Assembly: GCA_020161065.1 (NCBI GenBank)
Contig: JAIUPH010000011.1
Coordinates: forward strand, 1-64,000
From: Pseudomonadota bacterium
GTDB taxonomy: Bacteria; Pseudomonadota; Gammaproteobacteria; Burkholderiales; Burkholderiaceae_C
DNA length: 64,000 nucleotides
Reading direction: 5' to 3'
Each line of letters begins with the position of its first letter. The first letter of the stretch is position 1. The position numbers and the translations under genes are program-made. Shown in pieces: positions 1 through 7,656 of the stretch. The notes beneath the pieces are model-generated. The model worked only from the letters and a program-made list of their open reading frames with translations. It was not told where the DNA came from and made no database searches.

Positions 1-4
1 CTAG

Positions 5-826
5 GGCCTGTTAACACAAACGCAGCCCATCGGCGATCAACGAAAAGCTGATGAAGCCGATGAACAGTGCGTCGAGTTTGTCAAAGCGCGAGAAGATGCG
101 CCGGAAGCCCTTGAGGCGGCGGAACAATCGCTCGACCTCGTTGCGCCGCTTGTACATCTCGCGGTCATAGTCCCAGGGATCGAGCCGTGTCTTGGGCGGC
201 GGCACGACTGGGATGTAGCCGAAGTCCAGCGCGAGTTGAATCGTCTCGTTGCCCGCGTAGGCGCTGTCCATGAGCAAGTGCAGTGGCCGGTTCGGTGCGC
301 CCAGGTGGCTAAGCAGTTCTCGACCCATCGGCGCGTCGCCGGCTTGGCCCGGCGACAGCGCGAACGTTATGGCCGTTCGAGCATCCGCGGCAACCATATG
401 AACCTTGGTGGTCCATCCGCCGCGGGACTTGCCGATGGCCTGCGGGCCGTTTTTTTTAGCGCCCCCGTGCCGTCGGGATGCACCTTGATGATGGTGGAGT
501 CCAGCGACACGGCCTCGATGCGGATGCGCACGACCTGCGATTGCTGCAACTGCTCGAACACCCGATCGAGCACGCCCAGCTTGGACCAGCGGTTCATGCG
601 TGTGTAGATCGTGTGCCAGTTGCCGAAGCGCTTGGGCAGGCCGCGCCACTTGCAGCCGTGCTCGGCCACGTAGAGGATGGCGTTGAGCACGTTCAGGTTG
701 CTCATGCTCACGTTGCCGCGCTGCGTAGGCAGGCAATGCTCGATGCGAGCGAACTGTTCTGCGGTGATCTCCATCTCCGCAGTGTCGCCGCTCCTGCGGC
801 ATCGGCGCCAGTAGTGTTAACACGCC
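5..826 (-). mobile_element. IS5-family insertion sequence (IS427-like)
   Basis: A complete insertion sequence of about 822 bp. Its ends are imperfect inverted repeats: GGCCTGTTAACAC at the left and, read from the right end inward, GGCGTGTTAACAC (one mismatch). Both ends are flanked by CTAG (1-4 and 827-830), fitting the short TA/CTAG target duplication of this family. It carries one transposase split by a run of eight A, as in IS427-group elements. The right-hand CTAG contains the stop codon of the neighbouring permease, so the element landed exactly at the end of that gene. The window starts at the left CTAG, so nothing to its left can be seen. Confidence 0.88.
11..774 (-). CDS. IS5-family transposase, made by -1 frameshift
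   Basis: DDE transposase encoded in two overlapping frames. The first frame (774 down to 367) begins MEITAEQFARIEHCLP and carries the N-terminal DUF4096-like region and the first Asp (DSTIIKVHPD). The second frame carries the rest: GGWTTKVH, the second Asp in LLMDSAYAG, and the Glu in RRNEVERLFRRLKG. The frames meet at eight T on the plus strand (450-457), which read A-AAA-AAA-A in the transposase, a classic -1 slippery site. The joined protein would be about 250 residues, normal for the group. The TAA stop lies inside the left inverted repeat. It looks intact and could be active. A plain frameshift mutation is the alternative, but slippage at this site is common in the family. Confidence 0.85.
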
Positions 827-1519
827 CTAGGCCCTGGAAGGAATGGCATAGCGCTTGCGGAGCATCGCCACCAGTTGCGACGCCAGCGAGCAGATCACCA
901 TGTAGACGACGGCCACCGTCAGGTACATCTCGACCAGCCGGGCGTCGCGCTGCGCCACCTTGGACGCCGCCCCGAGCAGGTCGGTGATCGACAGCACGTA
1001 CACCAGCGACGTGTCCTGAAACAGGATGATGGTCTGCGTGAGCAGGATCGGGCTGACGGTACGGAACACCTGCGGCAGGATCACCAGCCGATAGGTCTTG
1101 GCCGTCGACATGGCCAGCGCCTTGCAGGCTTCGTATTGGCCCTTGGGGATTGCCTTCAAACCGGCCCGAATGATCTCCGCGTAGTAGGCTGCCTCGAACA
1201 GCGTGAAGGTGATGAACGCCGTCCACACCGGGCCGATCGGCACCGGCCGCGGCGCCCCGGTCACCCACATCAACACCAGCGGCACGAGGAAGAAGAACCA
1301 GAACAGCACCATGATCAACGGGATGGCGCGCATCAGCGTGATGTACCCGCCGGCGAGGCGCGCGGCGACCGGCACATCCAGGTGGCGCACCAGCGCGAGT
1401 GCTGTGCCAAGGATCAGGCCCCCGGCAAAGCCGACGGCCGTCAGTTGCAGCGAGAAGATCAGTCCTTGCAACAGGAACGGGAAGGCCTGCGCGACGACGG
1501 AGAAGTCGAGGGGTCCCAC
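827..1519 (-). CDS. gltK: Polar amino-acid ABC transporter permease (GltK-type)
   Basis: Inner-membrane permease of 230 residues, the normal length for the His/Glu/Asp family. Several hydrophobic segments are visible (about residues 14-40, 60-88, 100-116, 195-215). The EAA loop that contacts the ATPase is at about 113-148 (EIIRAGLKAIPKGQ ... LVILPQ). It follows the GltJ-like gene with one base between them, so the two permeases form a heterodimer in the same transcript as the binding protein. The TAG stop is part of the CTAG target site of the adjoining IS. The ATPase gene expected next (gltL) would lie beyond the IS and outside the window, so the insertion may uncouple its transcription. Confidence 0.85.
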   Translation of the reverse strand: MGPLDFSVVAQAFPFLLQGLIFSLQLTAVGFAGGLILGTALALVRHLDVPVAARLAGGYITLMRAIPLIMVLFWFFFLVPLVLMWVTGAPRPVPIGPVWTAFITFTLFEAAYYAEIIRAGLKAIPKGQYEACKALAMSTAKTYRLVILPQVFRTVSPILLTQTIILFQDTSLVYVLSITDLLGAASKVAQRDARLVEMYLTVAVVYMVICSLASQLVAMLRKRYAIPSRA

Positions 1520-1520
1520 C

Positions 1521-2276
1521 TCACGCCACCTGCTTGCGCGCGCCTGGAGTCGACGCCTTGGCGCCCTCCTGCCCCGGCGTGCGGAACCGTTCTTCCAGGA
1601 AGTGCATGCCGGCGTAGACGACCAGCGCCAGCACCAGGTACACCACCGTGGCCGACCCGAAGGCCTGAAACGTCTGGAAGGTGAACTCGTTGATCTGGCG
1701 CGCTTGCGCGGTCAGTTCCAGCAGGCCGATGGTCAGTGCGACCGAGGTGTTCTTGAAGATGCCCATCACCTCGCTGGTGAGGGTCGGCATGATGATGCGC
1801 AGGCACTGGGGCAGCAGCACCAATCGGTACACCTGCAGTTCCGTCATGCCGAGTGCCTGTGCCGCCGACCGCTGCCCGAGCGGCAGTGCTTCGATGCCCG
1901 AGCGAACCTGCTCGGCCACCCGCGCCGCGGTGTACAGCGACAGGCCGATCAAGGCCGGGATGAAACTGCCCCAGGGCGGCGCGATGTGCTTGTAGGCGTC
2001 GCCCAGTGACTTCGGCAGCAGTTCCGGGAACACGAAGTACCAGAGGAACATCTGCACGATGACCGGGATGTTGCGGAACACCTCGACGTACAGCCGTCCG
2101 GCGATCGCCAGCGACCGATGCTGCGACGTGCGCGCACTGCCGACGAGCACGCCGATCACGAAGGCGATGCACCAGCCGGTGATAGCAAGGGTCAGCGTCC
2201 ACCCCAGTCCGGAGAGGAGCCAGTCCAGGTAGCGCTCCTCGCCCTCCTGGACGGTTTCGAGCAAGACAAACGACAT
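1521..2276 (-). CDS. gltJ: Polar amino-acid ABC transporter permease (GltJ-type)
   Basis: 251-residue inner-membrane permease, first of two in the operon. Hydrophobic helices lie near residues 20-45, 65-88, 107-120 and 210-228. The family motif FRNIPVIVQMFLWYF and the EAA loop (EQVRSGIEALPLGQ ... LVLLPQ) are clear. About 20 C-terminal residues (PGQEGAKASTPGARK) are polar and probably a cytoplasmic tail. It lies 28 bp after the binding protein and one base before the second permease. By family, it imports glutamate/aspartate or another polar amino acid. The exact substrate cannot be read from the sequence. Confidence 0.85.
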   Translation of the reverse strand: MSFVLLETVQEGEERYLDWLLSGLGWTLTLAITGWCIAFVIGVLVGSARTSQHRSLAIAGRLYVEVFRNIPVIVQMFLWYFVFPELLPKSLGDAYKHIAPPWGSFIPALIGLSLYTAARVAEQVRSGIEALPLGQRSAAQALGMTELQVYRLVLLPQCLRIIMPTLTSEVMGIFKNTSVALTIGLLELTAQARQINEFTFQTFQAFGSATVVYLVLALVVYAGMHFLEERFRTPGQEGAKASTPGARKQVA

Positions 2277-2304
2277 GGATCTGGCTCCACCCCCGGCTGC
2301 GTGG

Positions 2305-3204
2305 TCAGCCGTCGATCTTGTCGCTCGGCGCCTTGACGCGTTCCTTCAGTTTGTCGCTCATCGGGAACGCCAAATTCATGTTGCGCGGCGGGATCGGCGA
2401 CTCGTACCACTTCTTGTAGAGCTTTTCGAATTCGCCGCTCTTCATCAGGCCGCCCAGCACCCCGTCGACCAGCGTCTTGAACTCCGGATCGTCCTTGCGG
2501 AACATCAGGCCGTAGTAGATGTTGTCGAGGTTCGTCGGCACCAGCGCGAAGGCGGCCGAGTTGCGAGCATTGGCCTTCTCGCCCGCCAGCAGGATGTCGT
2601 CCTCCATCCATGCGACGGCGCGACCGCTGTCCAGCGTCAGCATCGACTCGCCGTGGTCCTTGGCCTGGATGACGGTCAGTTCGAGCTTCTGCTCGTCGTT
2701 GATCTTGCGGGTGAAGCCGACGGCGTTGGACCCCTGCGTGACGACGGCCGTCTTGCCTTTCAGGCCGGCCGTCTGTTTGATGCCGGCATCGGCACGAACC
2801 AGCCACATCGGCTGGCTGACGAACGTAGCCACCGAGAACGCCACCTGCTTCTGCCGGGCCGCGTTGTTGGCCGTACCGCCGCACTCGATGTCGACGGTGC
2901 CGTTGACGACGAGCGGAATGCGGTTGGACGAGTTGACGGCGACGGTCTTGACCTCCAGCTTCGGCAGGTTCAGTTGCTGCTTCACCTTGGCGACGATCGC
3001 CTCACACAGGTCCATCGAGATGCCCACCGGCTTTTGCTGACCGTCGAGGTAGGAGAACGGGATCGAGGATTCACGGTAGCCGAGCGTGATCGCGCCGGTT
3101 TCCTTGATCTTCCTGAGGGTGTCGCCACCGGCTTGCGCCTGAGCCGGGTTGGCCAGCAGCGCGCCGGAAAGACAGACGACCGATACGAAGGTGCGGGTGT
3201 TCAT
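2305..3204 (-). CDS. gltI: Periplasmic amino-acid-binding protein (GltI-type)
   Basis: Family-3 solute-binding protein of 299 residues. The chosen ATG gives a signal peptide (MNTRTFVSVVCLSGALL, predicted cut after AQA) and has a GGAG ribosome site. The reading frame extends about 99 codons further upstream but without signal-peptide character. The mature part has the family pattern: LRKIKETGAITLGYRESSIPFSYLD, then GISMDLCEAI and VDIECGGTANNAARQKQVAFS. It matches the GltI/AatJ group closely, which suggests glutamate/aspartate or a related acid. It is the first gene of the binding protein-permease-permease operon and is 43 bp from the aminotransferase upstream. Confidence 0.85.
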   Translation of the reverse strand: MNTRTFVSVVCLSGALLANPAQAQAGGDTLRKIKETGAITLGYRESSIPFSYLDGQQKPVGISMDLCEAIVAKVKQQLNLPKLEVKTVAVNSSNRIPLVVNGTVDIECGGTANNAARQKQVAFSVATFVSQPMWLVRADAGIKQTAGLKGKTAVVTQGSNAVGFTRKINDEQKLELTVIQAKDHGESMLTLDSGRAVAWMEDDILLAGEKANARNSAAFALVPTNLDNIYYGLMFRKDDPEFKTLVDGVLGGLMKSGEFEKLYKKWYESPIPPRNMNLAFPMSDKLKERVKAPSDKIDG

Positions 3205-3247
3205 TCGGAACTCCGTGGTTGAAGTGAGTGTCGGCAGGCTGGGGAGG

Positions 3248-4429
3248 TCAGTCCATCTTCTCGACGGCTCGGCTCGCGCAAGCGGCGTCTGAATGACGGC
3301 GCAGGACGTCGCCCAGCCGCTCGACGTCGTCAAGGGTGTTGAACATCGCGAACGAGATCCGGATGCCGTCGCGTTCAGGCGAGACGCGAACTTGGTTGTC
3401 GGCAAGGTGCTGCGCCCAATCGGCCAGCCGGACGCCGAGCACGTAGATGTGCGCACGGTGCTCGCGCTTGCGCGGGCCGACGAGCGGAATTCGCAGTTCA
3501 TCCAGCAGTTCGATCAGCCGGTCACCCAGCGACAGCGTGTGACGCTCGACGTTTTCGACGCCAACCTTGGTGATCAGGTCGATGGCGGCGTTCAGGGCCT
3601 GGATGTCGGGCAGGTTGAGGTTGCCGGTTTCGAAGCGGGCGGCGTCGCTGCGTGTCTTCAGGTCATCGGGCCGGGCAATGTAGTCGGCCGGCGGATTGGC
3701 CAGGCTGGACATCGCCAAGTAGGCCGGTTGCAGTTCGTCGAGTCCGTCGCGCACGACCAGCACGCCCAGCCCCTGCGGCACCAGCAGGCCCTTGTGCGTG
3801 CCGGCAGCCAGCACCGAGATGTTCATCGCCTGCACGTCGATGGGCAGTACGCCGACCGACTGCATGGCGTCCACCACCAGGTAGATGCCGCGCTCCTTGC
3901 AGAAGCGACCAATGTCCGCGATATCGTGGCGCTGGCCGGCATGGAAGCTCACGTGCGACAGGCAGATGGCCTTGGTGCGGGCGTCGACGGCGGCACGGAA
4001 TGTCTCGGCGTTGGCGACGTCGCTTTCAGCGTGCAGCTTGACGAAGCGAACCTCGACGCCCTTGCGACGCTGGTTCAGCCAGGCGTAGGCCGCGTTCGGA
4101 TGATCGCCCTCGATCAGGACGACGTTGTCGCCCGCCTTGAAAGGCACCGCGTTGGCCGCGATGTTGATGCCTTCGGACGTGTTCTTCGTGAAGGCGATTT
4201 CGCTGGGCGCGGCGTTGAAGAGTGCGGCAACCCGGGCCCGCGTCTCTTCCACACGGCGCAGCCAGACCGGCTTGGGCCCAGCCGTCTCGTGTCCTTCCGC
4301 AAGGAAATCGGCCAGTGCGTCGCGAATGCTGGTCGCCAGCGGCGTCTGGTGGGCCGAGTCGAGGTACAGCATGCGCTTGGTGACGGGGAACTCGCTGCGC
4401 ACGGAGGCAAGGTCGATGGTGTGGCTCAT
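3248..4429 (-). CDS. Class V aminotransferase / cysteine-desulfurase-like PLP enzyme
   Basis: 393-residue fold-type I PLP enzyme. Visible hallmarks are N-terminal YLDSAHQTPL, the PLP-ring Asp in LVVDAMQSVG (D187) and the Schiff-base lysine in AAGTHKGLL (K213), with NTSEGINIAA near 83. It resembles the isopenicillin-N epimerase/selenocysteine-lyase-like branch rather than true IscS, because no catalytic-Cys loop is evident. It probably acts on an amino acid or amino-acid derivative. The gene lies 43 bp upstream of the amino-acid ABC operon on the same strand, so cotranscription with a transporter for its substrate is likely. Specificity is unknown. Confidence 0.75.
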   Translation of the reverse strand: MSHTIDLASVRSEFPVTKRMLYLDSAHQTPLATSIRDALADFLAEGHETAGPKPVWLRRVEETRARVAALFNAAPSEIAFTKNTSEGINIAANAVPFKAGDNVVLIEGDHPNAAYAWLNQRRKGVEVRFVKLHAESDVANAETFRAAVDARTKAICLSHVSFHAGQRHDIADIGRFCKERGIYLVVDAMQSVGVLPIDVQAMNISVLAAGTHKGLLVPQGLGVLVVRDGLDELQPAYLAMSSLANPPADYIARPDDLKTRSDAARFETGNLNLPDIQALNAAIDLITKVGVENVERHTLSLGDRLIELLDELRIPLVGPRKREHRAHIYVLGVRLADWAQHLADNQVRVSPERDGIRISFAMFNTLDDVERLGDVLRRHSDAACASRAVEKMD

Positions 4430-4811
4430 GGATTTCGCTGGTGGTGACGAAGTCGCCCGCTTCGCTGTCAGGGCCCGCGCTGCCGGGCTGTGTTGGACGA
4501 AATCCTAGGTGCCGCGGTGAGCTACGGCGTCTCGACTTCCGAGACCTGAAGTCGAGTCACGAGCGTCCGAAAAATGAGCGTTTCCCCTTGATTTGCCTAC
4601 GGCACCCTCAAGGCAAGGTCGTCCGAAATTCGAGACTTAATTTTGTGATGCGCCGGCGTGGAGGCATCGAAACGGGCCGAACCAAGATGCGCCGCCAGCC
4701 TGGTGCCCTGCACATCGAATCCGAATTCCTCGGCGGCGCCGATATCCCATCGACCGCCTCTTGGAACGTCGCCACTTCCCTACCCACCTCGCGCAACGGC
4801 ACGGGCGCGCG
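4430..4811. other. 382-bp gap with no convincing gene
   Basis: Lies between the aminotransferase start and the toxin gene. The reading frames here (plus 4441-4821, minus 4608-4802) have no recognisable motif or good start. A stretch near 4570-4650 is visibly richer in A/T than its surroundings and may hold the promoter for the aminotransferase-transporter operon, but no clear -35/-10 pair could be assigned. Confidence 0.5.
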
Positions 4812-5129
4812 TCAGTGGTAGTCGTCCTCGAGTTGGTGACGCACGGCCAGCACAGCGACGTTGGCGTCGTCCTCGATCTCGAACAAGGCCACGTAGCCCG
4901 ATCGTCCGAATGGAACGATCAGTTCGCGCAGGAACGGACTCTGCCCGGCCTTGCGACAGGTGAAGGGAGAAGCCGTCAGCGCTGCGATGCCGGACCGCAG
5001 TGCAGCGATGGCTTGCGTCGGCAGGCCCAAATCACCGCCGTCGCGCGAAAGCTCGCGTTCCAGCAGGAAGTCGAACAGCCGGTCCAGGTCGGCTGCAGCG
5101 CCCCGGGTCAGCCGCACCTTGAACGTCAC
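4812..5129 (-). CDS. parE: ParE/RelE-type toxin
   Basis: 105-residue protein of the RelE/ParE superfamily: MTFKVRLTRGAAADLDRLFDFL at the start, then the late strand pattern FLRELIVPFGRSGYVALFEI and VAVLAVRHQLEDDY. It should inhibit gyrase (ParE) or cleave mRNA (RelE). The ParE branch is favoured by the RLTRGAAADL start and the terminal RHQLEDDY. It begins with GTG and overlaps the antitoxin stop by four bases (GTGA), so translation is coupled with the antitoxin made first. An intact pair next to the catabolic island may help retain the region. Confidence 0.8.
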   Translation of the reverse strand: MTFKVRLTRGAAADLDRLFDFLLERELSRDGGDLGLPTQAIAALRSGIAALTASPFTCRKAGQSPFLRELIVPFGRSGYVALFEIEDDANVAVLAVRHQLEDDYH

Positions 5130-5407
5130 TTGCCCTTCTTCGCCAGGCGCGCGCGCGCGACGTCGAGCTTGCGTTGCAGGCCGTCGAGCACCACGCTGGC
5201 ATCAACATAGCCACCCGTGCGGCGCGCCTCGTCGCGCGAGCGCAGACCGCGTGCGATGAACTCGGCCTGCATGCGACGGCGCTCGACACTGGCGCGCACC
5301 GAGGCTTCGACGAACTGCGAAAGCGTCTCGCCCTCTACCAGCACCGCTTCGACCTCGGCACGAAAGTCGGGCTCGACACGGATGGACGGAATGGTGGTCG
5401 TCTTCAT
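5126..5407 (-). CDS. parD: ParD-like antitoxin
   Basis: 93-residue antitoxin. The N-terminus (MKTTTIPSIRVEPDFRAE) and the stretch VLVEGETLSQFVEASVRASV fit a ribbon-helix-helix DNA-binding domain. The C-terminal half (ARRTGGYVDASVVLDGL ... ARLAKKGK) should wrap the toxin. It is first in the operon and overlaps the toxin gene by four bases. The frame extends upstream to 5560, but the ATG at 5407 gives the normal RHH start and a normal length. A perfect 10-bp palindrome 13 bp upstream is a likely autoregulatory operator. Confidence 0.75.
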   Translation of the reverse strand: MKTTTIPSIRVEPDFRAEVEAVLVEGETLSQFVEASVRASVERRRMQAEFIARGLRSRDEARRTGGYVDASVVLDGLQRKLDVARARLAKKGK

Positions 5408-5420
5408 CGGCAGACTGTAT

Positions 5421-5430
5421 CGCAATTGCG
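5421..5430. promoter_or_regulatory. Candidate antitoxin operator palindrome
   Basis: CGCAATTGCG is a perfect 10-bp palindrome immediately upstream of the antitoxin start (5407). Ribbon-helix-helix antitoxins typically repress their own promoter at such sites. A possible -10 (TACAGT, minus strand, 5414-5419) lies next to it. No good -35 was found. Confidence 0.4.
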
Positions 5431-5589
5431 CCACAACATGGCCGCGCAGCCCGGCAGTGGGGTGGCGGGCGGGGAGGCCATGAGACCCGCGGACAAGTCC
5501 GGCGAGACCTTGAGGCAAGACAGCGGCCGCTCGGCGATCGACGATGCGGCCCGGCCCCAACGCGTCATCCGCCCCAAGGAGTTCACCGC

Positions 5590-6609
5590 ATGCCCGCCCT
5601 TCAACACCCGAAGCTGCGCGTCGCCGCCGTGCAGGCCGCGCCCGAGTTCCTGGACCTCGACGCGACGATCGACAAGGCGATCGCCTACATGGAACGCGCG
5701 GCCGCCGACGGCGTGCAGTTCATCGCCTTTCCCGAGACCTGGATCCCCGGCTATCCGTGGTGGATCTGGCTCGCGGCGCCGGCACTCGGCATGCAGCATG
5801 TGCAGCGCTACTTCGACCACTCGCTGGTGGTCGGTTCGCCCGAGTTCCAGCGCCTGTGCGACGCCGCCCGCCGGTGCAAGCTGTGGCTGGCCATCGGCTA
5901 CAGCGAACGCGCCGGCGGCAGCCTCTACATGGGGCAGGCCTTGATCGACGACACCGGCAAGCTGCTGCAGACGCGCCGCAAGCTGCGACCGACGCATGTC
6001 GAGCGCTCGGTGTTCGGCGACGGCGACGGCTCCGACCTGACCGTGATGCCCACGCCGATCGGCAACGTCGGCATGCTGAATTGCTGGGAGCACCTGCAGC
6101 CGCTCAGCAAGTACGCGATGTACGCGCAGAACGAACAGATCCACGTGGCCGCGTGGCCCAGCTTCTCGGTGTACCGCGGCGGCGCGCACGCGCTAGGCGC
6201 CGAGGTCAACAACGCCGCCAGCCGGATCTACGCGGTCGAAGGCGGCTGCTTCGTCATCGCGCCCTGCGCCACGGTGTCGGCCGCGATGCAGCAGATGCTG
6301 TGCGGCGACGACCTGCAGCGCCAGTTGCTGCTGCCCGGCGGCGGCTTCGCGCGCATCTATGCGCCCGACGGGCAGGAGATCGGCAACCGGCTGGAAGAGA
6401 CCGAGGAAGGCCTGGTCGTCGCCGACATCGACCTCGGCCTGATCGCCCTGGCCAAGGCCGCGGCCGACCCCGCCGGTCACTACGCCCGCCCCGACGCCAC
6501 GCGCTTGCTGCTCAACAAGACCCCAGGCAACCGCGTGGTCACGCAGATGCCCGAGGCTTCTGGCTTCCGCGAGGTCACAACGCCCATCGCCGCCGCTACG
6601 ATGGAGTGA
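5590..6609 (+). CDS. Nitrilase (arylacetonitrilase/aliphatic type)
   Basis: 339-residue carbon-nitrogen hydrolase converting a nitrile to the acid plus ammonia. The catalytic triad is complete: E49 in FPETWIPGYP, K131 in RRKLRPTHVERSVFGDGDG, C165 in LNCWEHLQPLSKYA. The long RKLRPTHVER motif and CWEHLQPL separate true nitrilases from amidases and beta-ureidopropionases. Overall it resembles arylacetonitrilases such as the Alcaligenes faecalis enzyme. It is followed at 40 bp by an AraC regulator, an arrangement known for other nitrilases. With the mandelate racemase and amidase nearby, mandelonitrile or another 2-substituted arylacetonitrile is a sensible substrate guess. Confidence 0.88.
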   Translation: MPALQHPKLRVAAVQAAPEFLDLDATIDKAIAYMERAAADGVQFIAFPETWIPGYPWWIWLAAPALGMQHVQRYFDHSLVVGSPEFQRLCDAARRCKLWLAIGYSERAGGSLYMGQALIDDTGKLLQTRRKLRPTHVERSVFGDGDGSDLTVMPTPIGNVGMLNCWEHLQPLSKYAMYAQNEQIHVAAWPSFSVYRGGAHALGAEVNNAASRIYAVEGGCFVIAPCATVSAAMQQMLCGDDLQRQLLLPGGGFARIYAPDGQEIGNRLEETEEGLVVADIDLGLIALAKAAADPAGHYARPDATRLLLNKTPGNRVVTQMPEASGFREVTTPIAAATME

Positions 6610-6649
6610 CACGTCCGTGGCCGGTGCGGGCGGCCCGAGGAGAAGCGCG

Positions 6650-7642
6650 ATGCGGCATGTCCTGACCACCGAAGCCGTCGGCTCCGGCGAACGCGTGTCC
6701 TACTGGGTCGACATGATCTGCTCGACCTACGTGAAGCTCGAGTGCGACCCCGCGCCCAGCGGGCGGCCGGGCTTCGAGGGCGCGATCGAGCACCACCGGC
6801 TGCCGGGGCTGGAACTGTCGGTGGTGCGATCGGGCCCGCAGACGGTGCTGCGCACCGCGTCGGCCATCGCGCGCGACCCTGAAGACTGCTTCCTCATCGC
6901 CACCCAGACCCGTGGCCACGGCATGGTCGAACAGGACGGCCGCGAAACGCTGATGTCGCCGGGCGAGTTCTCGATCTACGACAGCAAGCGCCCCTACACG
7001 CTGCGCTTCAGCGAGGATTTCGAGGAAATCGTTCTGAAGGTGCGCGGCGACACGCTGCGCGCGCTGGTGCGCGACGCCGAATCACTGACGGCGACCAAGG
7101 TCAGCGGCTCCAGCGGCCCCGGGCGCATCCTCCACGGCATGTTGCAGGCGCTGCGCGGCGACCTCGATTCGCTGCCCGCCGCGTCGGCCTCGCCGCTGGG
7201 CGACAGCCTGCTCAGCCTGGCGGCGGCCGGCCTGGGCACGCTGCAGGGGGCGCCGCGCGTCGAATCGAGCGCGCTCAAGGCCTACCACCTGGAGCGCATC
7301 CGCCGGCACATCGACGACCGCCTGCACGAGCCGAACCTCACCATCGAGGCGGTGGCCATGCAGCTGGGCATGTCGGTGAGCCACCTGCACCGGCTGTTCG
7401 CCGGCGAGCCGCAGTCGCCCGCGCAATACCTGTGGCAGCGCCGGATGGAACGCTGCTCGCGCGACCTGCTGGACCCGCGGCTGGCCGCGCGGCCCGTCTC
7501 GGAGATCGGCTACCGCTGGGGCTTCAACGACGCCGCCCACTTCAGCCGCGCGTTCCGCGAGCGCTTCGGCTGCCCGCCGCGTGAATGGCGGCAGCGCAAG
7601 CTCCAACGCGGCGCGAACGGCGCCGCCGCCGGCGTTCACTGA
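6650..7642 (+). CDS. AraC-family transcriptional regulator
   Basis: 330 residues. The N-terminal half is an AraC-binding-type sensor domain (ERVSYWVDMICSTYVKLEC, then SPGEFSIYDSKRPYTLRFSEDFEEIVLKV). The C-terminal 100 residues hold the double helix-turn-helix (TIEAVAMQLGMSVSHLHRLF and VSEIGYRWGFNDAAHFSRAF). The ATG at 6650 is chosen over an in-frame GTG at 6617 because GAGGAG sits about eight bases before it. It lies directly downstream of the nitrilase on the same strand, so it probably activates the nitrilase in response to the nitrile or its product. Confidence 0.88.
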   Translation: MRHVLTTEAVGSGERVSYWVDMICSTYVKLECDPAPSGRPGFEGAIEHHRLPGLELSVVRSGPQTVLRTASAIARDPEDCFLIATQTRGHGMVEQDGRETLMSPGEFSIYDSKRPYTLRFSEDFEEIVLKVRGDTLRALVRDAESLTATKVSGSSGPGRILHGMLQALRGDLDSLPAASASPLGDSLLSLAAAGLGTLQGAPRVESSALKAYHLERIRRHIDDRLHEPNLTIEAVAMQLGMSVSHLHRLFAGEPQSPAQYLWQRRMERCSRDLLDPRLAARPVSEIGYRWGFNDAAHFSRAFRERFGCPPREWRQRKLQRGANGAAAGVH

Positions 7643-7656
7643 CCGCGACCGAAGCC

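Noticed and set aside
2308-3501. Longer start for the amino-acid-binding protein
   Set aside because: The upstream extension is polar and low in hydrophobics, overlaps the aminotransferase 3' end and removes the signal peptide from the N-terminus.
4441-4821. Possible 126-residue gene in the gap before the toxin
   Set aside because: No recognisable motif or good ribosome site and the composition is random; kept as non-coding.
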